Shown here piece after piece: positions 26,690-35,561 of a DNA stretch of 64,000 bases. A model generated the notes under the pieces. That model worked only from the letters and a program-made list of their open reading frames with translations, did no database searches and was not told the origin of the DNA. Each line of letters begins with the position of its first letter. Position 1 is the first letter of the stretch. Both the position numbers and the translations under genes were made by a program. This DNA is from Paenibacillus tarimensis (lineage in GTDB: Bacteria; Bacillota; Bacilli; Paenibacillales; Paenibacillaceae). The stretch covers positions 62,001 to 126,000 of the forward strand of contig NZ_JAKGAO010000013.1 of the NCBI RefSeq assembly GCF_021532315.1. The letters are read 5' to 3'.

Positions 26690-28123
26690 TCAGCTGCCGA
26701 TGACGTTTGTATCTCTGCCTCCATGGTCGCGAATCAGCAGGCCTGTATTATCATTCATCCAATACGTGCCTGTTGCGCCCGCTGGCCAATATTCCAGCTG
26801 ATTGCGTCTGAACTGGATGCGGGTACCGCTGCCGCAATGGCGAAGCCGGATGGCAACCAGCTCTGCAGGCGACTCAACTTTGTCTGTCACCCAATTTTCT
26901 TCAATGGTAATATCGGTCTCGGCGCCTGTGCCTTGTATATCAAAGGCATAAGCCGGACCTCCGTTCTCCGGACGCGCAAAGCTTGCATACCGGTTATACC
27001 GGAATGTAAGCCGGTTATGCTTGCCTTCAATTAGGATCCCCCGTTGCTGTCCTCTCCAGGTATTCCCGGTGATTCGTACATCCCGGCTTCCGTAGCCGTC
27101 AGGATCGTAAAGCCTCATCCCGTTACGGTGTCCGCTGAAGCTGTTATGCTGCAGAAGACCGGTGAGCGCATAATTGAACATCGACACGCCATCGTTCTCT
27201 CCTGTGCCTTCACAGGTGTTATCCTCAACCAGAAAGTCCTCTACCGGATGCAGGATAACCCCCTTGCTGCCAAAGCCCTGGATAGATATATCAGAACTTC
27301 CGCTGCCCGATATCCGGTTAGACGTCACAATAGAGCCGCTGGACCCGCATAGCCTTACGCCGTGCTGCAGGCTGTCGCGGATTGTACACCCATGCACCAG
27401 CGTATCCGCTGCACGCATGACCTCGATTCCTGAACCGCCATTCGTCTTCTCAATCTGACAGTTCAGAATACGGCAGCTACGGGATACCTCGAACTTGCCG
27501 TAGCCTACCCGGATACCCGAGTCATCGCTATTGTATACTCTAACATGCTCGACCACACAGTTGTGACTGGCGTACAAATGAATACCGGTGTTCTCACCCT
27601 GGCCCCTGTTAATAATGTCCCTGACCTGCAGATGCGAGATCGTCACATCCTTGGTTCCCTGAACCTTAACAGCATCAACGTTCTCCTTTGTCAGCCTGAT
27701 GACCGATGCATCCTTGCCAGCACCCGCCAGCTTCATAGGCCGGGTGATCATCAGCGTATCCGTAATCACATATTCTCCTGGCGGAAAATACACGACCCCT
27801 CCTGAGACTTCAGCAGCCTTTCCTGCCGCTCTGGCTATCGCCTCTAGGTCATCCGTACTGCCGTCCCCTCTTGCCCCAAAATCCTTGACATTCAACCAGC
27901 CGGGTGAAGGAGCTTCCGGATTGGCATGTTCTGAGGACTCAGCCGGTTTCCATGTTTCGGTTCCGTCAACTGCTTCGGCAGAAGCCGTTCGGAGCAGCTC
28001 TGCCCACAGGCTGTGCCCGCCCAGCGCAAGCGGCACAACACTAAGTCCGGCTGCTGTAGCCTTCTTCAGAAACTGCCTCCGTGACAGCAGAGCATCCGGC
28101 TTATCCTGCGGGCGTCCGCTCAT
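26690..28123 (-). CDS. Tat-exported right-handed beta-helix protein (pectate lyase 3 superfamily)
   Basis: 477 residues. A Tat signal starts at residue 14 (SRRQFLKK, then a hydrophobic stretch ending near SLWA). The mature part opens with the pectate-lyase-3 motif VKDFGARGDGSTDDLEAIARA, followed by about ten beta-helix turns with repeats such as GIHLYASHNCVVEHVRV and GSGIEVMRAADTLVHGCTIR. Such proteins are polysaccharide lyases, hydrolases or C5-epimerases. ATG 28123 (weak AAAGGTG upstream) overlaps the preceding gene end by 23 bases. Within an EPS operon it probably trims or epimerises the uronate polymer outside the cell; the reaction is not known. Confidence 0.85.
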   Translation of the reverse strand: MSGRPQDKPDALLSRRQFLKKATAAGLSVVPLALGGHSLWAELLRTASAEAVDGTETWKPAESSEHANPEAPSPGWLNVKDFGARGDGSTDDLEAIARAAGKAAEVSGGVVYFPPGEYVITDTLMITRPMKLAGAGKDASVIRLTKENVDAVKVQGTKDVTISHLQVRDIINRGQGENTGIHLYASHNCVVEHVRVYNSDDSGIRVGYGKFEVSRSCRILNCQIEKTNGGSGIEVMRAADTLVHGCTIRDSLQHGVRLCGSSGSIVTSNRISGSGSSDISIQGFGSKGVILHPVEDFLVEDNTCEGTGENDGVSMFNYALTGLLQHNSFSGHRNGMRLYDPDGYGSRDVRITGNTWRGQQRGILIEGKHNRLTFRYNRYASFARPENGGPAYAFDIQGTGAETDITIEENWVTDKVESPAELVAIRLRHCGSGTRIQFRRNQLEYWPAGATGTYWMNDNTGLLIRDHGGRDTNVIGS

Positions 28124-29267
28124 ATAGAGGCACGACACCTTTGCGCTGCAGCAGGGACCGGTAAAGCTCATCTGTCTGTTCGAGCGTACGTTCTAAAGTA
28201 AATCGTGTGGTCACAATGTTCTTCGCATACCGGCCCATCTTTTCCCTTGCCGGCTTGTCCATAGCGATCAGAGCGGAGAGCGCTTTGGTCATCTCATCCG
28301 TTACACCCGGTTCTACTATAAAGCCGCTGCCCGGCTCTTCAACTACCTCAGCCACTCCACCGGTTCGGGTAGCCACAACCGGCAGCTCGGATGCCATCGC
28401 TTCAATGACTACGTTCGGGAAGCCCTCCCAGAGCGAGCCTAGAACGAAAGCATCGGCGCCCCGAAGCAGCCTTGGCACATCCGTCCGAAGACCCGGACAA
28501 CGGACATGGCCCTCCAGCCCTTTTTCCTTAATCTTCGCCATGATTTCTCCGCGAAGCGGGCCGTCGCCGATGATCAGCAGCGTTGTATCCGGATGCCGCT
28601 TCTGTACTTCAGCGAAGCTGTCTATCAGCTGAAGATGATTCTTTTGCTGTGCCATCCTGCCCACCGTCATATAGACGAAATGATGCTCCGGCACGCCCAG
28701 CTCACGGCGGATTGCTGCCGGATCTTCATGCGCATGAGTCTCGAAACGGCTCATGTCCACTCCGTTGTAAATAACGGTCAGCTGGTCTGCACCGACTGCC
28801 CCCTGCCTGACCTGGCGTTCGCCGGCCGAGCGGCAGACAGCCGTCACGCAATCGGCAAAACGCTTTGTCATGCCTAGCATCCGCTCTCTCATCCGGCCGC
28901 CGATATTCTCATTGCGAATGGATGAGATAATAACTGGAATGCCGGCAAGCTTGCCCATAACCCGGGCTATAATATCCGCATGGAACATATACGCATGCAC
29001 AATCTGCGGCTTCTCCTTCAGCAGCAGCGCCAGCACACGGAAGAGCCGCAGCCAGTGAAGCGGATTTTTCTTCTTGAAGCCGAGTTCATATACCTTGATG
29101 CCTTGTTCACGAAGCCGGCCGGTCAGCTTGCCGTTCGACTCCAGCGATACGACGACGGACTCATACCGTTCGCGGTTTAAGTGAGTCACCGTTTGGAACA
29201 GCATCATTTCGGCGCCGCCGGTCTGCAGCCCTGTGATCAAGCTCAGCACTTTCACCTTGTCGTTCAT
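28101..29267 (-). CDS. Glycosyltransferase family 4
   Basis: 388 residues, GT-B fold. N-terminal LSLITGLQTGGAEMMLFQ (donor/acceptor loop common in EPS transferases), central YMTVGRMAQQKNHLQLIDSF, and LWEGFPNVVIEAMASELPVV carrying the EX7E motif. Cytoplasmic assembly of the repeat unit. AAGGAG lies 13 bases before ATG 29267. The start lies inside the end of the upstream polymerase frame, a 107-base overlap. Confidence 0.93.
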   Translation of the reverse strand: MNDKVKVLSLITGLQTGGAEMMLFQTVTHLNRERYESVVVSLESNGKLTGRLREQGIKVYELGFKKKNPLHWLRLFRVLALLLKEKPQIVHAYMFHADIIARVMGKLAGIPVIISSIRNENIGGRMRERMLGMTKRFADCVTAVCRSAGERQVRQGAVGADQLTVIYNGVDMSRFETHAHEDPAAIRRELGVPEHHFVYMTVGRMAQQKNHLQLIDSFAEVQKRHPDTTLLIIGDGPLRGEIMAKIKEKGLEGHVRCPGLRTDVPRLLRGADAFVLGSLWEGFPNVVIEAMASELPVVATRTGGVAEVVEEPGSGFIVEPGVTDEMTKALSALIAMDKPAREKMGRYAKNIVTTRFTLERTLEQTDELYRSLLQRKGVVPLYERTPAG

Positions 29268-30648
29268 GGGTCCAATCGTACTCCTTCACTTGCTTCTTAT
29301 TTGTGTGCCAAGCGCTTCCCAGCAGCATGACCGTTCCGGCTGCCAGCGAGAAGGAAGCTGCAAAGAACATTTCCGGATCGGAATACATCACGCGGAAAGC
29401 GAAGAAATTCATCCAGGCCACCCGGAAAATAATGCATGCCATCCGGGATGTATCCTTGAACAGGCGGTCCATGAAGGCCAGCATAATGCCAAATACGAGT
29501 GCCGCAATGACAACTCCTGCAAGACCCATGCTGAGGTAGCCGAATGACACCAAATCAACCGGCACCGTTCCGCTTGCGCCGAACTGCTCCGTATTGATTT
29601 GGGACACAGTCGCCGGCAGCTCGATACCACCGAGACCGAGCAGCCTGTCTGGTATAATATACATCCAGCCTACCGCCACATCCTGGAACCAGCGGAATGG
29701 CTCAGCCACCGGATAGCTGGTCATGACGTTGACGAGTGTAGCGAATGGAAACGCGAATTCCGCCAAAATCATCGCGAGCACGCCGCCGGTATCCTCCGAT
29801 ACCGTGCCCATCCGCTGCGTCAGCCCTTCCGGATACATAAAGTAGTTAAATATCTGTTTGCCGAACAGAGTAATGAAAACAAAGAACAAGCCGCCGAACA
29901 CAATCGTCCGCAGCTTAATTTTCCCGGTAAACAGCATATTGGCGATCGGGAAGGTAATCAGGTAAGACAGCAGCCCCATCCGTCCAGCCTTATGGAACAG
30001 AAGGGCCAGCGACAAGGCGAACATGATCGCAAATAATATGGCTGCCAGCCGCTTGATATCCGGCCTCTTGCTCTGCTTCATCAAAGCATAGAAGAAGTAG
30101 GAGGCGACCAGCATGAACGGACTTACATTTTTCAGGAACATCCATTTTGAATCAAAAATATTACCGCCGCCGCGCAGAACAATCGCCAGCTCAAACAGCT
30201 TGGACGGTCCGCCGATCGCCATCGTGTAGACACCAAAGCTCAGCGTGCCAATGGCTCCGATAATGAGCCCGCATACCAGCAGCTGTTTCTCTGAAATGGC
30301 GTAGCTCAGCGCCGGACGTCCAAACGGTATATGAACCCGGTTCTTAATCGGCAGCTTCTGCGCCCATCCATATCCCAGCAGGACGCCAATGTAAGCGAGC
30401 AGTGCGATCAGTGCCGCGTAGAAGTAAACCGCCGAATCGCGGGGCTCCTTCGTCAGCCATGTCCACTTGCTCATCGTTTCTACATCGTAGGTCATCAGAA
30501 AAATTGGACTTGCAGCAAAGCTCATAAAGTAGATGGCATTCACTAACGTCAAAAAGTCAACCGGTCCACGCTGCTTCTTCCGCTTCAGCTCGACCAGTAT
30601 AATCAAACCGCCCAGCAGCAGCGCAACCGGTATTGCGTATATTCCCAT
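29161..30648 (-). CDS. O-antigen-polymerase-like membrane protein (putative Wzy)
   Basis: 495 residues with about twelve hydrophobic segments and a large loop before the last ones (VGWMYIIPDRLLGLGGIELP). It fits the Wzy role of joining lipid-linked repeat units outside the membrane; such polymerases have low sequence conservation, so the call rests on topology and context between glycosyltransferase genes and with wzx, wzz present. ATG 30648 with AGGTGA 8 bases upstream is preferred over GTG 30660. The last 35 residues, rich in Arg, Asp and Ser, are read in another frame over the next gene and look like a run-on tail. Confidence 0.82.
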   Translation of the reverse strand: MGIYAIPVALLLGGLIILVELKRKKQRGPVDFLTLVNAIYFMSFAASPIFLMTYDVETMSKWTWLTKEPRDSAVYFYAALIALLAYIGVLLGYGWAQKLPIKNRVHIPFGRPALSYAISEKQLLVCGLIIGAIGTLSFGVYTMAIGGPSKLFELAIVLRGGGNIFDSKWMFLKNVSPFMLVASYFFYALMKQSKRPDIKRLAAILFAIMFALSLALLFHKAGRMGLLSYLITFPIANMLFTGKIKLRTIVFGGLFFVFITLFGKQIFNYFMYPEGLTQRMGTVSEDTGGVLAMILAEFAFPFATLVNVMTSYPVAEPFRWFQDVAVGWMYIIPDRLLGLGGIELPATVSQINTEQFGASGTVPVDLVSFGYLSMGLAGVVIAALVFGIMLAFMDRLFKDTSRMACIIFRVAWMNFFAFRVMYSDPEMFFAASFSLAAGTVMLLGSAWHTNKKQVKEYDWTHERQGESAELDHRAADRRRRNDAVPNGDSLKPRTV

Positions 30649-30661
30649 GTGTACATTCACC

Positions 30662-31771
30662 TCACACGCTGGTTAACAGCTGTCGGTATTCACCTGCTAT
30701 CTTCTCAATATGGAACTGCTTGGCCCGCTCACGCTGTCGGTCACCGATATCCGCCGTCTGTTGCTGTAGAGCGTTCACAATCGCTTCGGCTAACGCATCC
30801 TCTGCCCCTACAGGAATCATCGTGCCGTACCGACCGTCATCCAGCACGTCCGGCACGCCGATGCAGTCAGTGGCCACTGCCGGAAGCCCGACGGCAAGCG
30901 CTTCGAGCAGCACATTCGGCATGCCTTCAAAGCTGGAGCTCATGACGAACAAATCTGCGCGGGCCATGTAAGCATACGGATTACCCGTAAAGCCTGCCAG
31001 CTCAACCTTGTCTTCAAGGCCAAGCTCCTTGATCAGCGCGGTCAGGTGTTCCCGCTTGGGGCCTTCACCCAGGATTATCAGCCTGGCCGGTGTCTGCCTT
31101 ACAGCCTTGGCGAACGAACGGAGAAGCATATCATAATTCTTCTGCTCCACCAGTCTGCCGACACTGATGCATACCGGAAGCTCACGTCCGGCTCCCTTCT
31201 CGCGCAGCCATGGATGATCCAGCGGCTCGTCTGCCTGCCGTTTAATCTCCTCTGTTACCACCGGGTTGTGGATAATCGATATCTTATCCTTTGGCATCCT
31301 TGAGAAGGAAAGCAGGTCATCCGCCATCCCTCTTGAGAGGGCGATCACGCGGTCCGCCTTCGGGTAGAACATCCGGTACAGGGTCCGGTACAGCTTCACG
31401 CCGCCCTTACCCTTGCGCATGGCAAAGCTCGGTGCGTTGGCTTCACGCAGCACGATCTTGGGCTTATTCTTCAGAAACGGCCGCAGCGCAAGCAGCGCAA
31501 CGTTCAAATGTCCTAGCGTGGATACGACCACATCCGGCTGCATCCGGTTCAGCTCCTTAATCAGCTTGCCGATGCTGTGCCTCACCCGGCGCGTCCCCAG
31601 ATCGACAATTTCCGCATCATCCGGCAGATGGCTGACATAAGGACCCTCAAGCTTAAGCGCAATGAGCCCCAGCTTGATATTGTCACGGTTCATATGCCGC
31701 AGAAGATGGACGACGACACGTTCAGCGCCGCCGCCGCGCAGTGAAGGCGTGATGAATACGATTTTCTTCAT
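30662..31771 (-). CDS. Glycosyltransferase family 4
   Basis: 369 residues, GT-B fold with TPSLRGGGAERVVVHLLRHM at the N-terminus, VSVGRLVEQKNYDMLLR-type donor loop (here CISVGRLVEQKN) and SSFEGMPNVLLEALAVGLP with the EX7E motif. It adds a sugar to the repeat unit. AAGGAG lies 11 bases before ATG 31771. The gene ends immediately before the polymerase start. Confidence 0.93.
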   Translation of the reverse strand: MKKIVFITPSLRGGGAERVVVHLLRHMNRDNIKLGLIALKLEGPYVSHLPDDAEIVDLGTRRVRHSIGKLIKELNRMQPDVVVSTLGHLNVALLALRPFLKNKPKIVLREANAPSFAMRKGKGGVKLYRTLYRMFYPKADRVIALSRGMADDLLSFSRMPKDKISIIHNPVVTEEIKRQADEPLDHPWLREKGAGRELPVCISVGRLVEQKNYDMLLRSFAKAVRQTPARLIILGEGPKREHLTALIKELGLEDKVELAGFTGNPYAYMARADLFVMSSSFEGMPNVLLEALAVGLPAVATDCIGVPDVLDDGRYGTMIPVGAEDALAEAIVNALQQQTADIGDRQRERAKQFHIEKIAGEYRQLLTSV

Positions 31772-31795
31772 AAGATAGCGGTCTCCTTGCTTCTA

Positions 31796-33205
31796 TTATC
31801 CGATTCCAACCGGCTCACGGCTGTCTTCCCCTGTTTCCGCCAGCTTGGACGGATCCACCTTCGAAATCGTATACCGGTATTTGCCTGACGCCGTTGCCGG
31901 AATGTGATCCGTAAATGTGAACGTAATCCGGCAGGTATCTCCCATCGCCCGCTTAATGCTGCTCTTGACAGCATCCAAGCGGTCCTTACGGCTGTTCAGC
32001 GCAACTGCGCCTTCCTCGCAGACAATCTTGACCTCAATCTCATCAATCTGCTCCTGAACAACCTGATACTGCTTGATCCACTGCTCAGGATAGAAGATTT
32101 GCGTAAAATAGGTGCCATGCACTTTGCCGCCGCCCGGTGTATAGAACGTATCGCTCTCACGGCCAGTCACCTCGCGCAGCATCCGCTGCGGACGGCCGCA
32201 TGAACAGCGGTGCTCCGACATGGCCCCCATGTCCCCGATGCGGTAACGAATTAGCGGCATGGCATAATTGGTAAGCTGAGTAACGGCTATATGACCGATC
32301 TCGCCGGGTTCAGCCAGCGAGCCGTCATCACGGACGATCTCGACATAGTGCGTGTATTCACTGATATGCAGCCCTTCATGCTTATCGCACTCACAGGCAA
32401 TATCACCAACCTCCCGGGAGCCGTACCGGTTAAATACGCGGGTATTAAATGTGCTTTCAATCATTTCCCGCATCTCCGGCGTAAGCACGCCTGCTGTCGT
32501 CATGATACCGCGCGGCGAATGGACTCTGATTCCCTTCTGGCGGATATACCGGGACAGCTCGTATATACTCTCTACGTAAGACAGAATATGAACCGGCTTG
32601 AACCGGTTAATTGTATTCACATATTCGCTAATCCGGTCGGCTGTCATGTTGTAGGCATTCAACCAGATTTCATTGCGCAGCCAGCGGCCCGCCTGTGTGC
32701 GCCAGGTTTCCTTACCGACCAGCAGATCCCGGACGGAGCCCCAGAGACGAATCTGCTTGTCCCCGATCCCCCTGCCGCTCCACTCGTCAAACAGCACCTT
32801 ATTCGCCTGTGCCCAATCCTTATATACATTATCCTGCAGGAACTTGGCCTGGAAGCCTGTCGAGCCCCCCGATGTATTCTCATACCAGCTGCGGCTTGCG
32901 AGGTCATCTGACTTCAGCCCTTCAAACTCGTCACGCATAATTTCCTTTGTCAGGAAAGGCAGACGATCAAACCGGTCCAGCCTGATCTTGCCGCCTGCCA
33001 TCACACCATGCTTTTCAAACAGCTTACGGTAATAGCCCGTATGCGCATAAGCATGCTCCAGCAGCTTCGTCAGCTGTGCATCCTGTGTTGCCTTCATCGC
33101 TGCAGCGTCAAGCTGTTCCACTTTTTTAAGCTGGTGAAATTTATCCATCACATGCTGATGGCTGCTCAGCTTCATCTTCACCATCTGTTTTTTGAGCCCT
33201 ATCAT
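31796..33205 (-). CDS. CapK/PaaK-like adenylate-forming enzyme family protein
   Basis: 469 residues related to phenylacetate-CoA ligases and to CapK of capsule clusters. The adenylate motif SGGSTG appears in YENTSGGSTGFQAKF, with NRYGSREVGDIACEC and YRIGDMG further on. Two Cys/His groups (CECDKH and HRCSCG) could bind zinc, as in relatives. In polysaccharide clusters such proteins are thought to activate an acid for decorating the polymer; this is inference. Its ATG overlaps the flippase stop (ATGA, 33202-33205). Confidence 0.87.
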   Translation of the reverse strand: MIGLKKQMVKMKLSSHQHVMDKFHQLKKVEQLDAAAMKATQDAQLTKLLEHAYAHTGYYRKLFEKHGVMAGGKIRLDRFDRLPFLTKEIMRDEFEGLKSDDLASRSWYENTSGGSTGFQAKFLQDNVYKDWAQANKVLFDEWSGRGIGDKQIRLWGSVRDLLVGKETWRTQAGRWLRNEIWLNAYNMTADRISEYVNTINRFKPVHILSYVESIYELSRYIRQKGIRVHSPRGIMTTAGVLTPEMREMIESTFNTRVFNRYGSREVGDIACECDKHEGLHISEYTHYVEIVRDDGSLAEPGEIGHIAVTQLTNYAMPLIRYRIGDMGAMSEHRCSCGRPQRMLREVTGRESDTFYTPGGGKVHGTYFTQIFYPEQWIKQYQVVQEQIDEIEVKIVCEEGAVALNSRKDRLDAVKSSIKRAMGDTCRITFTFTDHIPATASGKYRYTISKVDPSKLAETGEDSREPVGIG

Positions 33206-34527
33206 TTCCCATCGACCTCTTTCAGCTGTTGCTTGATTTGTTTATCATGGCGGTAGGCGAACCAGCCCATCCCCGCAATGAGAGTCATTTGGAACAAAAC
33301 GCCTGTCAGACTGTAATATACAATGCTTGTCAGCGCTGTGCCGTAAACAAAACCGAGCCATAGCGCCAGGAAGCGCGCAGCGAACAGAAAGACTTCAAAT
33401 ACCAGAACCAGCTGCTGGAGGTTAAGCACCTGTGCAGTCACCGATGCCGGCGGATTCAGATAAACCAGGTACAGCCACAAGATCATCCATCTGGCAAATT
33501 CACCGGCCTCACGCCACTGCTCGCCCAATATGACAGCGAATAGCTCTGGTCCCCAGACTACCAGGATACATACCGGCAGGATGCCAACAGCACCCAGTGA
33601 CAAGATTGTCTTCACATAGAGGGGAAACTGTTTGCCTTTACGGTTAAACACATCTGATGCTCGCTTCAGGTACACCTGACGGATCGACTGGCTGATCACA
33701 TTAATCGGCATCTGCAGCAGCCGCAGCGACAAGCCGTACAAACCAACCGCAGCAGATCCATAGTAAGCAGCAAGCAAAAAAGGCGCCATCTGCTGAGACA
33801 TCGCATTGATGAACGCCTGCGGCATATTAAAGAGAGGAAACTGCTTATACGTCTTGATTGACGCCAGCATTTTCTTCATGCTGAGCTTATCGCGAATGGC
33901 CTTCCCGTCTTCACGCCAGGTCTGCACAAACAGGGTCATCGTCGCTACCCATTGTCCGAGCAGCTGGCCTAAGATTAATCCGGCCCCGCCTAACCCGGCA
34001 AACCCTGTCGACAGCTGAGTGCCCGAAACGCCAACCGAGCGGACAACCTGTGAAACAGACTGTCTGCGGAACGTTTTCTGACGGGTGCTCCAGTAGTTGC
34101 AGCTCTGATAGATTCCGATGGCAAGAATGCTTGCCGGAATCCACAGCAGCCACCACGTATCCATCTGCGCGGTAATTGGCGCATTCACCCACATCGCTCC
34201 GCCCAGCAAGAGCGCGGACAGCAGTGATGTGATGAATGCGAGCATAATGGATAACCCCATTACGTTCACTGCATCCTCGTCCTTCTCGGGAAGCACAACA
34301 GCAATTTCGTATTTGCCCCCCGCCACTATGGAGAGCACGCTGATAATCGAGCTATAGAAGGTAAACACACCGAAATTCTCCGGCGTAAACAGACGACTGA
34401 GCACTGGTGCAGACAGTATCGTGATGACCTGTGCCAGTGCCGTACCGGACATCAGTACGGCCAGCTGCTTGCCGAAGGAGCCCATCTTCAAGCGGCCGGC
34501 TGCATTTCCCGCGAGCGGAGTTCTCAT
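33202..34527 (-). CDS. wzx: Polysaccharide flippase (Wzx, MOP superfamily)
   Basis: 441 residues, twelve to fourteen hydrophobic segments. The start GTALAQVITILSAPVLSRLF and the loop TPENFGVFTFYSS are standard for oligosaccharide flippases. It moves undecaprenyl-linked repeat units to the outer face for the polymerase. ATG 34527 has GGGAG upstream. First gene after the structured RNA and terminator that split the operon; an operator copy lies 84-98 bases upstream of the start. Confidence 0.92.
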   Translation of the reverse strand: MRTPLAGNAAGRLKMGSFGKQLAVLMSGTALAQVITILSAPVLSRLFTPENFGVFTFYSSIISVLSIVAGGKYEIAVVLPEKDEDAVNVMGLSIMLAFITSLLSALLLGGAMWVNAPITAQMDTWWLLWIPASILAIGIYQSCNYWSTRQKTFRRQSVSQVVRSVGVSGTQLSTGFAGLGGAGLILGQLLGQWVATMTLFVQTWREDGKAIRDKLSMKKMLASIKTYKQFPLFNMPQAFINAMSQQMAPFLLAAYYGSAAVGLYGLSLRLLQMPINVISQSIRQVYLKRASDVFNRKGKQFPLYVKTILSLGAVGILPVCILVVWGPELFAVILGEQWREAGEFARWMILWLYLVYLNPPASVTAQVLNLQQLVLVFEVFLFAARFLALWLGFVYGTALTSIVYYSLTGVLFQMTLIAGMGWFAYRHDKQIKQQLKEVDGK

Positions 34528-34610
34528 TACACACTTCTCCCATTCAATAGAAAGTCAAGGTACAAGGTTAAGCTTTAACCCCATACCTTAAGTTTCTATC
34601 GAGCCTCATG

Positions 34611-34625
34611 TATACAGATTGTATC
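34611..34625. promoter_or_regulatory. Putative XRE operator upstream of wzx
   Basis: Reverse strand GATACAATCTGTATA, one base different from the core of the operator at 37709-37723. It shares TGTATCATTTTGC with the 37674-37688 site region. It lies just after the leader terminator. No clear promoter is seen here, so it may act as an internal block or mark a weak promoter. Confidence 0.45.
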
Positions 34626-34636
34626 ATTTTGCTGAT

Positions 34637-34684
34637 AAAAAAAGGCGCATGGCGAAGCGAGCGTATCCGCTGGCTCCGCCATGC
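34637..34684 (-). terminator. Intrinsic terminator between the EAR-like RNA and wzx
   Basis: Minus-strand GCATGGCG ... CGCCATGC with a further paired segment (GCTCGCTTCG side) and then a run of seven T. It lies within the operon, 110 bases before the wzx start, and needs antitermination for the rest of the operon to be made. Confidence 0.9.
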
Positions 34685-34699
34685 ATCGGGGCATCTAAC

Positions 34700-34862
34700 C
34701 CCTCCTCATCACCGCACCCTTGACGATTAACGTCTAAGGCGATTATCGCCCACAGCACGGCCGAGTGCCTACAATGATAAAGGTCTGGTAGGCATTACCT
34801 TAGCACCTGCACGAGACAATAATCCCGGTTATAAGCGCTGATGTTCCCTTATATCCTGTAAA
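34700..34862 (-). ncRNA. Candidate eps-associated RNA (EAR) antitermination element
   Basis: A non-coding leader after the tyrosine kinase gene, the position of the EAR element in Bacillales eps operons (after epsAB). Read on the minus strand it folds into GCCTAC/GTAGGC, GACG-TTAAT-CGTC and GGGG-TTAGATG-CCCC hairpins. It also has paired GTGC/GCAC segments that could form an outer helix or pseudoknot. A strong terminator follows at once. EAR is known to let polymerase read through distal terminators in long eps operons. I assign it by position, structure and context; I could not align it to the family model. The ends are approximate. Confidence 0.65.
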
Positions 34863-34874
34863 AGTGACCGGCTG

Positions 34875-35561
34875 CTACTTGGCAGCCCGTTCGTATTGAT
34901 ACACCGATTTATTCGCCTGATGCTTCTGTCCGTTAAGAACAACGCCAAGCACCCGTGCTTTGACCGCTTCAAGCTGCTCCTTCGCCTTCTTAACCAGCTC
35001 ACGCTTGGACTTGGAGGTGTGAACAACAAGCACTACACCATCACAATAGGATGCGATCAGCTTGGAGTCGGTAACGGCCAATACAGGCGGCCCATCGATC
35101 AGCACGACATCCGCTTTACCTTTAAGCTGTTCGACAACCTCTCTCATATGGCCGCTTGCGAGCAGCTCTGCCGGGTTATGAGGAATCGGACCTGACGGTA
35201 TCAAGAACAATCCTCCGATTGCAGTTGACCTCATTACCTCAGTTGCTTCCAGCTTGTCACGCAAACAGTTGGAGAGACCGATATGGTTGCTCTCTGCAAA
35301 TACATGATGCAGATTTGGCCGGCGGAGATCGCCGTCTATAAGGACGACCCTTCTGCCTTCTTGTGCATAAGCTATCGCCAGATTAACCAAGGTTGTTGTC
35401 TTGCCTTCCCCGCTGGCAGCGGAAGCCGCTGTAATAACCCGGAGGGGCTCGTCCTGATCAATGAACTGGAGATGCGTGCGAAGTGCTCTGAACGATTCAG
35501 AAACCGGTGAGAATGGGTTAATCTCCGTAACCATCGCCTGTTTAAGATTTTGCCGCAGCAT
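34875..35561 (-). CDS. epsB: Bacterial tyrosine kinase CpsD/EpsB family
   Basis: BY-kinase, 228 residues, cytoplasmic. Walker A SGEGKTTT, Walker A' VVLIDGDLRRP and Walker B VVLIDGPPVLAV. The C-terminal tail is short with one Tyr pair (SVYQYERAAK) in place of a long Tyr cluster. It pairs with the Wzz-like membrane activator encoded before it, overlapping by 20 bases, and together they control polymer length and export. GGGGAGG precedes ATG 35561. Symbol by analogy with Bacillus subtilis. Confidence 0.93.
   Translation of the reverse strand: MLRQNLKQAMVTEINPFSPVSESFRALRTHLQFIDQDEPLRVITAASAASGEGKTTTLVNLAIAYAQEGRRVVLIDGDLRRPNLHHVFAESNHIGLSNCLRDKLEATEVMRSTAIGGLFLIPSGPIPHNPAELLASGHMREVVEQLKGKADVVLIDGPPVLAVTDSKLIASYCDGVVLVVHTSKSKRELVKKAKEQLEAVKARVLGVVLNGQKHQANKSVYQYERAAK

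Noticed and set aside
33765-33800. A-run with adjacent GGCGCC inside wzx as a second intragenic terminator
   Set aside because: The GGCGCC has no loop or partner arm, so no stable terminator hairpin forms.
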